Assembly: GCA_013397115.1 (NCBI GenBank)
Contig: VWZW01004122.1
Span: 570,834-634,833 of the forward strand
Reading direction: 5' to 3'
From: Edolisoma coerulescens
Taxonomy: Eukaryota > Chordata > Aves > Passeriformes > Campephagidae
Length of the DNA: 64,000 bases
Shown: positions 38,455 through 49,600 of the stretch, in pieces
Position numbering within the stretch: position 1 is the first letter of the stretch
Layout of the letters: every line of letters begins with the position of its first letter
Program-made: the position numbers and the translations under genes
The notes under the pieces: model-generated
The model's database searches: none
Told to the model about the DNA's origin: nothing
What the model saw: only the letters and a program-made list of their open reading frames with translations

Positions 38455-39259
38455 CTATTTTTATTAAAAACAAAGGAATGCCATTGCCTCTTAAAATAAT
38501 ACCATGCCAGCCTCGCGAACAGAAAGAAAAAAGTTAAATTGATACCACAGTAAAATATGATGTTTTCATTAAGAATGCTTTTAGTCCAACGAGAAAATGT
38601 CCTTTACACTTATTAACTAATAGAAAAGGCCAATCAAAGATGCCTCATTGAATAAGTTTTAAAAGTATGCCAAGTTTGCCTTTCCCTTATTCCAGTGCTA
38701 CAAACTCAGTCTCACTTCTGAAATTAGGGTCTTTCTCACACAGTACTGAGTTGTGGCTAACTCAGACCTTCAAAAATACCCCCATAATCCCATCACATTT
38801 AGCAATCTGCAAGTAAACAGTTGATGGTCATTTACTAGTCTGCTAGTCTGAGGACTAACAAAAGTCAACACTAGTTTGACACTAGTCAACAGATACTCTG
38901 AAAGACACAGAAGAAACACATGTGTTTTAAAAAGACCTGAAAATCCATTTTAAGTGACTTCTAATAATACCACTTAGCATATTCACGATTATCTTTGAGA
39001 ATAACTATGCAAAATCAAAAAGATTATGAAGGTCTCTATTTCTCTCCTTGTTTAAGCTTACAAAAACTACTTGTGTAACATACTATCTTAAAACATGACC
39101 ATGACCGTGACAATGGTGCTGTTCCCCAGGATCAGACCAAAGACAGCATTACTCTTGCAGCCCGCTGTGAACACTTGCAGTTGTTAGTTAGCACAGAGAG
39201 ACAAACATGCATATCTTTGCCTGTTTCATTTTGTATTGAGAAACAGAAAAATTAAATTA

Positions 39260-39301
39260 AAAACTTGCAAGCCTTACATGCAAAACTGACTTGCAAGTTT
39301 T
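39260..39301. repeat. Perfect 12-bp inverted repeat with 18-nt loop
   Basis: The left arm aaaacttgcaag (39260-39271) and the right arm cttgcaagtttt (39290-39301) are exact reverse complements. Either strand could fold into a hairpin. It is not part of any repeat I recognise. Confidence 0.85.
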
Positions 39302-41853
39302 GTAAGAAAAATTATTGACAGTTGTAAATATTTCCAGCATTAGTGCCATGGTGCACTGAAAAACAGAACCATTATTCGACACAAGGCAATCATACAAAAC
39401 CACCACACAGCATGAGCAGCAGCAGACCTGTATAACTGTGGCGTGGTCAATCTCTGCAAGTACCTAAAATACCTGAAGAAAAAATTATATCCACCTTTAA
39501 TACCAGAGAAATGTAGAAACTGTGAAAACTTTATGAGGAACATAATGGAAACAACTTTGCTGAACAGCCTCAGTAAGAAAGGGCACTGGCATGTAACACT
39601 TCTCCCACCATTTCTATCTTTGTGACACTTTCCCAGTGAAAACTGAACAGCATTTGTTCAGACTCAAGAGACAAGACTACTGGCCATTAAATGAAAAAGC
39701 CTCCTATAAAACACTTTTACGACTTTTTTGTTATTTCTAAAAATGCCTTGTCCCTCACCTGTAACTGAGTACCTCCACTTAAACTACTCTACGATGTAAA
39801 GGGAAAGGCCTCCTTAATACAACCAGATACTCTACCACACACTGATCTCAAAAAAACAAAAAAAGAAGCAAGGCCTACTCTTTTTTCCAAACACACACAT
39901 TCCCACTATAATTTTATATGACATGTTAAGACATACCATAGGCTCAAGAGAATTATTTCCTGTTACTTTTAGGATGAATGCGCTCTCAATGATTACCCCT
40001 GTATGTGTTTTAGCACAACCAAGAATGTGTAAGGCACATCAGCGAGATGGTTTCTAATGTCCTAAGATAAGTTTTTATCATCGAGATACAAAGTTTCTTC
40101 CAGATCAGGGAAGTTACACAATGCTAGGCAGCTACAGAAGTACTGCAAACCCCGTTTCAACTCTCTTCAAAATTTGTAAGGTTCTTCAAATACAGAAAAT
40201 GCACCGATCTTTGTGGGGGAATTGAAAGGTCATATTAATTTCTTTCTTAGTCTTATTAATGTTTCTTTTTTCAATCTTGGAGCCAGACATCAGCTTTTTG
40301 GCCAAGAGTCATATCTGCTAAACTCAGAAATTAAATTAGGAATTCTTTTCATCCCATTTAATTTTCAGTGCTCTCAAGCCTTCATGTAGCCAGTCCTCCT
40401 GGAATTCAGGCTTGCATATCCATAGAGAAAACAAGAAAATTAACATGTTAGAGGAAAAGGGATAACAAGTGACTACTCCAGCAGCTTTCTATATTTTTAG
40501 GGGAGTGAGAAGCAAGCAAGGCTACCAGAAAGGTCAGTGTAGTAAATGTTTTTTAGTGGGACTGGTAGGAAGACACATTCTGGTTGCTAATCAGGTTGAA
40601 ACTCAGGTTTGGTGACTTAAACTAGATTGGAAGATACAGTTGGACTTTGTAATGGGAAATATATGAATACCTCCATGTACTAACAATTATTTAGTTCATG
40701 CTGTGCTTTATAACTGTTCCAGCATAGATACAATCTCTGAGTTGTAGGCTCTTCTGCTCCCTTCACAGCTGCCCAGCCTCCTGGTCATACAGTCCTCTGA
40801 CCTTGGGATGCTGCTGAACCTCTGGGGCATTTTATGAAAAGTTAAAATTTTGTAGTTAATTGATTTTTCTCCTTTGAAACAAAAGGCCAAATGCTGCTGT
40901 TCCTTCATTTTTGAGCTTCAGTTATTCCATCTCTATAAAAACCATGTCACAGAGCTTGAACGACTTTTGGTCAGACCCCTTAAGCTGCTGCATTTTTTCA
41001 GGTAACAAATAGTCTCATTTTACTGTGGAGTCTCAGTGACAAACTTTACTAGAAACACTGAAAGCCTGTCTGCCACCACAATAATGTTGTAACATAAATA
41101 TAATCCCTGTTATATTTGTATTGTGCTTAATATTTTTTGGATATGCAAACCTGGAAAATGTTACACCTCAGCTAAATGCTGTCAAGTCTTTGAAGGACTG
41201 TCTCTTATTGTGTAGAGGATGAAAGCCTTGGAGGAAGAAAAGGTGCCATCTTACCAGTAGGGGCCTCTCCAGAACTTTTTTTCCTACCATCTATAAGCAA
41301 TAGATGGCTTATTGAGCCAAGAGAACTGTTGCCAAAATCACTGTACTCAGGGGAGTTGGGAAAGGGCACTGAACTTAAAACCTGCCGTACAAGATTTATC
41401 TTAGCAGTCAACATTTTGTCATTTCTTCTTCCATAACCTACAAAGAATGGAGCAAACTGTGCGGAGAAATTAATTTTACCATGTGGATTAAGGAGAGGGA
41501 TGAGGCTGTGGGGTTTTTTCATACTTTTTTTTTCCCCTCGTAGAGCAGCTCTACCATTTTGCCACTCTGTGTTGCACTTACGCTCCCACCCACGCGTGTC
41601 TTCAACCCGCAGCACTCCCCGAGCGCAGCACAGAGTTGGGGAGGCCGGAACCTGCCGGGCACCAGCAGCGCCCGCCCTCACCCACAGGCCCCGCGGTCAG
41701 CGCGGGGGTTCCCGGGGCCCGGCCCGGCCGCTCCGCGGGACAACAAGCGCGGCCACCCCGAGCTCGGGCCGGGAGCCGCCTCCCCCGCAGGCGCTCGGCA
41801 GAGAGAGGCCCCGAGGGCAGCGCCTCCGCCCCGGCCGGCGCCGCCACACTCAC

Positions 41854-41960
41854 CGCCCCGACACCGCCTCCGCCACACGCCGCGATCGCTCCCGAAGGGG
41901 AGGGACCGGGGCCGCCCGTCCCCCCGCTATGAGGGGCGGAGAGCGCCCATCCCTCCTGTT
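41854..41960 (-). other. KYAT3: Possible KYAT3 non-coding exon 1 (upstream end uncertain)
   Basis: The minus-strand donor gtgagtgtgg follows 41854, within the CpG island. Human KYAT3 also has a non-coding first exon. The TSS is a guess. Confidence 0.4.
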
Positions 41961-42077
41961 CCTCCAGTCCCGAGGCCGGGAGAGCGCCCGTCCCTCCTGT
42001 TCCTCCAGTCCCGAGGCCCGGAGAGCGCCCGTCCCTCCTGTTCCTCCAGTCCCGAGGCCCGGAGAGCGCCCGTCCCG
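41941..42077. repeat. 41-bp minisatellite, 3 full copies plus partial
   Basis: Units start at 41941, 41982, 42023 and 42064 (each gagcgccc...tcctgttcctccag...). They are nearly identical, with only one or two base changes. The period of 41 is not a multiple of three, so the long frames through it shift and are not protein repeats. Confidence 0.95.
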
Positions 42078-42130
42078 CCCGTCCCGCCGTGCGGGTGAGG
42101 AGCTGCTGAGGGCGAGAGGTCTGCGCGCAG

Positions 42131-43268
42131 TGAGGCGCAGCGACGGGGCTGAACCAAGGCTTAGAAATGTCTCCCCGATACCAAGTTTTTTGGTTTTGGT
42201 CAGAACTTGAATTACGATTTTTTTTCTTATCTCTTCGTGCTCGACTACGTCTTGGTATGGAGCTACACACGCACATGTACGTAGCATCTCCCAAGTATCA
42301 TAAAACTTGGCACTTTGTTGGGGTAAACTGAGCTAACTTGTTACCTTCTTTGGGCTTTGGCCTTTCTGGAGGGAGTAAAGTGTCAAAATCGTAAAAAATT
42401 GCCTCATGACTAAGTTAACCACTTATCAGGAAAAGAGTGAGATTTTCCAGATTTCTTGAGGTATTCCATAAACTCACAGAATCTGCATTTTTAAGGTCCC
42501 CCTCACAATCAGGACAGAGACTTATTCAATTCATAAATGAAAAAGTTCCCTTTAGTCAACCCCTCATCATCACTCAATTTGATTACTCAGTTAGAAATAT
42601 GTATATATTTTTGAAATGTCTTTGCAGCCTGCTTTTTCTGCTCTTATAAATCTTTACAAAACTGGTTTGCCTTAATATCAACACCATTGTACAGGTTGTT
42701 TACATCATTGTACATCATTGTTTAAGAGAAAGACTGTGCAATTAATTTTGTGTGCTAAGTCCCCTTGTGGTTCTGCAGAGCTGAAAGAACCCACAAATCA
42801 GATTTTACAAGGGCCTGGCATGACGTTGTGTCAAATGCAATTTTTGTACAAAAATGTGCAGTAATACAGGTAAACATTTTTGGAAGAACTGTACAAGCCA
42901 ATGAGAAAATACTTTCTATAGCAAGTCTTCATTGTTTCCTTTTAACGTGTATACTAGAAAGATCTCTGATGTGTCAGTAAGAATCACAGAGATAAGGATT
43001 ACAGGCAGAATGCAGACATGAAATGGGATAGATACACTACTTGCATATCATTACCATATGTATTGTGTTATGTATATAATCATGGTGTATATTCATAGAA
43101 AATTAAAGAGTAAGCTGATTGAAGAGAACCAATTTCATAGAACAAACTAGAGTACTCTGCTTGGATGTAGAAATACTCTGACAAAGCCAGAACAAAAGAC
43201 CAAAATTAAGAAACAAGTTCCAGCAATTATTTTAGATCCTAAATAAGACACACAAAGAATTTAACACT
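42131..43268. other. Intergenic DNA right of the KYAT3 promoter
   Basis: AT-rich unique sequence with a small tacatcattg direct duplication near 42701-42720. No gene is supported. Confidence 0.65.
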
Positions 43269-43614
43269 TTATTCCTTTTTTCTGTAACGCTTTTTGAGAA
43301 TTCTTGTGGTCTCAAAATGCAGTCCTCTAGCAGAAAGGACCTCTGCAAGCATGCACTGGAGGGCAGCATATCCCAACCTCTGCTGTGTCATGACGAGCTT
43401 CAAAATGGGGCCTTTTGTTCCATTGATGCACGTATTTTTCACAGACTTGTGTACAAAGCAGATGTCATGGGGTAATCCACGCACTGTGATATGCTCCAGC
43501 CTTCTGCACCACCCTTCTACTCTAGGCCCGTGATACAGATAGCTGAAGGGATGTTGATAAGATACTCCTGATTCATCCTCAGATGATGAAACAAGCACTG
43601 TTTGAGTTCTTACC
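43269..43614 (-). CDS. Candidate terminal exon of an unrecognised gene
   Basis: Open on the minus strand from a plausible acceptor (gagcatcacttag before 43614) to a TAA at 43269-43271. The stop is overlapped by AATAAA (43268-43273), with GT-rich sequence shortly after, as at a real mRNA end. The frame gives about 114 residues: an acidic SSEDESG start, a central Cys-containing block (EGWCRRLEHITVRGLPHDIC ... KNTC), then a basic tail ending KKRYRKKE. I do not recognise the family. There is no usable ATG at the start (only GTG at 43598), so upstream exons would be needed, and none was located. It could equally be a chance frame or a decayed exon. Confidence 0.35.
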
Positions 43615-46600
43615 CTAAGTGATGCTCAGTGTTTACCAGATCAGCAGAGACAGTCAAGAACACAGGAGGTTTTGAATCTCTTCTGCTCCAACTAGCGCTG
43701 ACATTTCCTCTCTTGCAAGACTGTAGCTCTTGTTGGTGAAACAGAATCTTTTGAGCATGTGAGTTAATAGGATCCACTGCAGCTTAACTAACGTGGCAAA
43801 GACAGTAGTGTCTATTCTTTTAGTTACAAGTCTGTAGCATCTGGTACAACAGTTTTGGTCTAAATTTCAACTGAGGTAATATGAAAAACATATAAGAGGT
43901 CCAACTTTTGCAAAATCAAAGTCTGCTGTAGTAATGAACGACTATGAAAATTGTAGTTGCTACCTATGCGCAGTAGCAATTTTTCAAATTCTTCCCCCCA
44001 AAATGACAATTTTTTTTTTTTTAATGTAATGGTGCTTTGTGCTTTAAGCAGGAAATTCTCACTTTGCATTATCAGTCAGAAGGTCTTGAAGGAGGCCTGT
44101 CTCATCAGTGTTAGAGAAACTGAGTAAGCAGTCCAGCCTTCCTACACTTTGAGCAGTGTGAAGGTCCAAAACTTACGCTTCAAAGATCACTAACTTAAAA
44201 GAATTTTACAAGTTCTGGCACAGCAGGGAAAACAGAAACACTGAGCCTAATGATTAAATGCATTGTCTTATGAATGCAGCATTCGACAGTTTTCATAAAA
44301 TTAAATTGGTCCTGAAACCCAGGGCTCACCTAAAGTAATAAATTTAGCTTTTTTAGATTTATCTTTCATACATAAAAATAGTATCTATTTCTATATTTTA
44401 AAAGTAACTTTACCATCACCCAGATTGAACTTTTCTGACCTTTTTTAAGCACCCCAAGTATCTCATACTGAGGTTCAGTTTAGAAGCATCTCACTCATTT
44501 TGTAACTGCTTAATAATGCCTCCTCAATTTTTGATAAAAGTCTACCATGGCAGCTTAACACATTCTCATTCATTAGAAGTAAGAATTAGTGCATTTTTAG
44601 TCCAATTTCTTTTCATATAATCCAGCTCCATCTTTTATTTTTTAAAATAGGAAAGGAGGTCAGAAGTTTCTACACTTCAAAACTGATTAGTGAGGCAGTT
44701 CAATTCAAGAGGAGAAAATTACTTGGCAGAATTTGGGTGCCCAAGCACACTATTAATAGTCCATAAAAAATCAGCTGACTTCAGCTGTGTTTTGTCCATC
44801 AGAATTTTCTACCCTAGCTGCAGTAGATAAGACTCTAATAAACTTGTATCCTGGTCAAATCAAAGTAGAGATGAAAAACATAAAAATTAAATCAGCTTTT
44901 CCTTGACATACAGCCAATACTTTCCAAAGGGGTATTATACAAGTCATAAAAATAAAACCTTATATGTGACAGTTCCAAAAGGCAGGTATGTGTTGTAATT
45001 TCCTTTTTATATTAATTTGAGACCCTAAAGATTTTTTTTTGTCAACAAGAAAAGACATTTAATTACTGATGGGACATACAACTCTTTGTCACAGACTTGT
45101 TTACTAACAAGAAATGGACAAAAGCCTATTTTTCTCATCACAAAATCAACTGGACAGCAGATGAGAGAATCTCTTTGCTCACAATTCCTGTTCCTAGTAT
45201 CTTCCTCTATTCCTTTCTCCCTCAGAAGTGCACAGCTCCGCTTTTCAAGTCCTGCTTTTCAAACAAAAGCCCAGAAAGACATGCTGGTGTCTGCAGCAGT
45301 TCAGTGCCCTGTACTCATGCCTGTGCAATAGGTTAGGCAGGACACCCACACCCTCTCAGCCATGGATAATTTGGAGTCCCTTGGGTGTGAGGGACCATCC
45401 TTACCCCCAGCCCATGGCCGTGCTGCCCCTTCACAGTCTGCCATGTTGTGGCTGTAAGCCCTGCTCAAGAAAGAGCGTGAATCTTGTCTTTTGCAAATCC
45501 TTTTTGAAGAGATGTTCTGAGGAATTAGTGTGCCATCTTAAAAAGAATGCATGATATTACACATGAAGAAGTACAGCCCAGATATCTCACAAGCTTTATT
45601 CCTAAAGACTGAGTCCTGCCAGCATCTGGATCGGGGAAGGGGATGTGACTCTCTGCGTACTGTGTGACTAACACTGGATTGTGTAAGGGAAGTCTAGGAA
45701 GCTGGAAATACTTTGGTGAGAATTTCCTATATTGCTCAGAGTATGGAGTATTAAACAAATGCATAGGACTTTTCAGTCATTTGGGGTGAGCTGTATGACT
45801 CGTGTCTGACTACATGGTTTTGTGATTAAACCTTCCAAATATGTGCCAAGGAACTCCCCATAACAGGCTATGCTGTAAGCATTTATTTTGATTCTCATTC
45901 AAAAATAATGAGTTTTTCTTTTCTTTCCTGGTAGGCTGCACTGTTACAATTTGCTTATCAGATAGCAGTTACTGTATAAGCTTGGCACTGTTTTAAAAAA
46001 GGCATCATGGCCAATTAATGTGATCCTGGAATTCAGATTATACTCGCTTTATTGCCTCTAAAGATCTAATCTTTGAAAGTGTTGAGAGGACTCCAATTTT
46101 AAATGACCTCATACATTTTTAATGAAAGTATGAGAAAGAAAATTGAATGCAACTGCAGAGTGAAGCAGGTGTTGGAAAGCTGTAGCATTTCTTAGCAGTA
46201 TCCATAAACAAATTAATATTAATTTATTTGGATATTTTTCATACAGCCAATGCTGATCTTAAATTGTGTCTATGCATCTTTGACTTCTTTATAAAATTAA
46301 ATATTTTCATGTTGTGAGGGTTTGTGGACAAAATTAGCTTTTTTTTCCCCTGTAGAATCATGCCATTAGTAATAATGAAAGAGGGTATGACAATGGAAGT
46401 ACTTTCTGACAGATTCCAGAGGTACCCTCTTCGTATTTGAATTGAGGTAAAGATACTTCAGTATGACAGACCTTCTTGTCTTATTTTTTCCATGTTCTCT
46501 AGAAAACAGAAACCAAGTTTCTGTTGAGAGATAGCAGAGACATTTTTTTTCTTATGGGTTCCTCAAGTTAGCAGAAAGTGATTCTGTGAATTTTTTTCTG

Positions 46601-49600
46601 GCAGGAGCTACAAATAGTAAAGAACTGATGTGCACACTTCTGGAGGGATATTGGGAATAATTTGTTCAGATAAATCACTGACGGACCTCAAAATACACAT
46701 TCAGAAAGAAGACTGAAGCGAATGAGGAAAGGATCCAGATTGAATGTGTGCTGAAAGTCAAATAATTTGCCTTTGGTCTTTCCATCTAACAGCTTCCCTG
46801 AGGATCCGAGTCTGCAAGCTGCAGAGCAGATACTGTTTTTTTGTAAGAGCAAGTTAAATGGGAAAGGGCTTATACTGGTTGATCCCAAAGTGGGTGTTTC
46901 AAAATGATGCAGAGATAAACCCTGTAACCAAAAGTGTTTAACTGATCCAGTCAGTTTGGGTAGCCCCAAAGTGGGGAGCAACATCACACATAAACCAGGC
47001 TGCAGTTCTGAGGGAGCAGCAGCTTCTGGTGAAAAATTAGCTGGGGACTATAATCGGCAACAGGAGAAAATCTGAAGGGAGTGACCCTCTTGGGCTGTCC
47101 CAGTTGAAATCATGGCTGCATGTCTGAGGCCTAACAAGTAAAGGAACAGTGGTGACATAAAACAACACAGTAAGGAATTCCCTACTGGAGGACTTCTGAT
47201 TTCTAGCAAGCATAAAGTTGTCCCCAGACAAGTGCTGAATTCAAGAAATTCAAGACTTTACAAGAGTGCTGAGCAAACAGAAGCTGGCATTAATGAAATA
47301 TTTACTAGGTGTATAATTCTTTCACCCCTGTGCAAGGTGAATGAAATGTAAACAATAAGAAAGCATAAGTGAAAGAGGCCTAGGACAGTTGAGAGAAACC
47401 AGGATCTGCATAAGAATACACTGAAGTCTATTTCCTGTGTTTTCTGCAGAAAATTATGTGATGTAGTGTTTCAAGTACTATATTCTTAATTGCTTTTTTT
47501 ATGACTTGTACTTGAAATACTAGAATTGTACAGTGGAGTCAAGGCATTTGTGAACAATAGGAGTGAATGGTATTTCAATCCCAAAGCACTAATTTTTTTT
47601 TATTATTATTTGTTAGTAGCATTCTAGCAGACACACAGCAATTATTAGTAACGCAGTATTAAGTGCCAAATGTGAGCTGATAATGCCTGTAGGGCTATTA
47701 GAGCCAACAAACGTCTATTTTGTGTTGAAAGGTCTTGGAAGACAAATATTCATGTTATGCTGTCTACTTGGAGTCCGCCTTAGAAGTTCCTTGGGAAGTC
47801 TCAGACAGAGACTTTACAATTAATCAACAAGATGCAAGGATCACCAGGAGGCAAGAATGCAATACCATCGGCATGACACAGAGAATCCCATTCTTCAGCA
47901 TCAGAAGACAAGGCGATGACTGGAAAACATCCTGCTTAGGAAAGCATTGCTAGTGCCACCTTATGCTGTTGGGTTTGCTTTTTTGTTTCCTTTCCCTATT
48001 GTTGTTGATCAGGATGCCTCCTTAATCCTGACATTCTGGTTTCTTTATTCAAGCCTTTTATTTCCTCTCCAAACTCTCTGAAAACACTTTTTTTCAGGCG
48101 AAATATTTCTCATATGAGATTTTCTAACTAGACCTTCTGTGTGCTTAGCATAGGCTTTGTTTTGAACACAGATCAAGAACCACCTAGCTGTTTCCTGTTT
48201 TATGTGGTGGTTTATTCCAATCAACCTCAGTATAGCTTTCAGCACTCTTACCTCTTCTACCTTTCAACATTGAGTACCACCTTGATCCAATCTTTTGACA
48301 TTTCTTCTGTGGAACAGAAAAAGTCTCTGTCTCTCTGTCTGCCTTTTCTAAGTAAATTTCACTGACTAAATTTCACTGTGGAATATTGTTTTAGAATTAT
48401 ATCTGTATTTTCAAGTCCCCTTCTTCTATCTTCAGCTTATTCATCTTCTTCCTGTGTTTTGAAGTCCACCAAAAGCCTTCATTCAGCAGAGTATGTGAAC
48501 AGAATCTTTGTTCAGCAAAATGCTTAATTATGTTTTTCAGTGGTGTTCTTACAAATGAGTTAGGAGCACGTGTAGTACTGCACTGGGACCAGTTCCTGTC
48601 CTCATGAAGGGCAAGAATTAAGCACAATCTTACTCACGTATCTCTGTAGTTCTCTCTCCCCCTTCCTCTTAATACTGGCCCTCAGCTGAGGACAACATTC
48701 CAACCACTGAATGACTTGAAGGCAAGAAAGCTGTATCTGAATATAGTAGTTACCATCAACCCCCCTGTAAAATGTCATGCTCTGGTTTTTGCTAGCAGTT
48801 TGGAACAGATGGCCAGGTAGGAAGTGTAGCACTCAATTAAAATTCACTGTAGTGCCATCTTAGTTTTCATTAGTCATAAGAGGTGCAGGCAATTCTTCTT
48901 AAAAAAAAAAAGTTGTTTTTTTTTTTTTTTCTGTGGGGGCCTATATATTTACACTCTGTAAATAAAGTGATTACTGCTGATCTGGGTAAAAGGTGTTTTG
49001 AAATATTGTTCTAATCTCATCTGACACAAAGCTGTCAGGGTTTTGGAGTGAATATGAAACGTCAGACCCTGGGACTCCCAATTTTCACATTATCTAATGG
49101 CTCTGAGATACTCCTGTCTTGAGAAGAAAGTATATTGATATTGGTGTCTAGTTGATACTGGATTAAACTTTTATGATTATCCTATTCATCTGATGAATTA
49201 ATACGAGCTTTGCTAGTTCCGTACTGTCCCACGCAGTCTGGGAGGAGCAGGGGTCTTGTCGGAGCGAGAGGCAGAGGATGTGTGCCGGTCCCTCCACGCA
49301 GGCAGAGCTGTGACTGCCCACAGATCCGGCAGAGGGAAGTGTTGTTCTAAAATACCTGCCCCTGCAGGTCACTGCGAGCCACGTTATTGCACCAGGAAAT
49401 CAATGATCCGGAGCGTATGGAACATGTGATTGATTTATAAATTCTCAGTAGAAGACAAAGAAGCTTTAGCAAATGCCAGAAAGAACAAGTGAGATAATAA
49501 TCAGGATGTGCCAGGGAATGAAATCAAATTATATGGATAACTATGAAGCTTACGTGGGTTTTATTCTCTTTAGAAGAATAAATGGTAGTATGGAATTTTA

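Larger units (their letters stand above)
37558..41853 (-). other. KYAT3: KYAT3 5' intron (4.3 kb)
   Basis: This is the intron between the inferred non-coding first exon and coding exon 1. It holds a (TA)n run near 38441-38454 and a 12-bp inverted repeat at 39260-39301. It contains no open frame of RBMXL1 size (about 390 codons), the retrogene found in this position in mammals. Confidence 0.65.
41570..42130 (-). promoter_or_regulatory. KYAT3: CpG-island promoter, inferred for KYAT3
   Basis: A GC- and CpG-rich block lies 4 kb upstream of the first KYAT3 coding exon, with AT-rich DNA on both sides. On the minus strand a consensus donor (gcg|gtgagtgtgg) ends a possible non-coding exon at 41854. 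No TATA box is obvious. Long overlapping frames in both directions are GC-composition artefacts. A plus-strand donor (cgg|gtgagg near 42092) leaves open a divergent transcript. Confidence 0.7.

Noticed and set aside
41500..42294. Frames of up to 236 codons on both strands of the KYAT3 island with apparent protein repeats
   Set aside because: The apparent repeats come from the 41-bp minisatellite read in shifting frames. There is no known domain, and composition explains the length.
45525..45764. 79-codon minus-strand frame with AATAAA nearby
   Set aside because: No convincing acceptor, and the AATAAA lies inside the frame rather than after a stop.
46688..47231. Two adjacent minus-strand frames (99 and 64 codons)
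   Set aside because: They are in different frames, have no shared motif and no supporting splice signals, and could be old repeat sequence.
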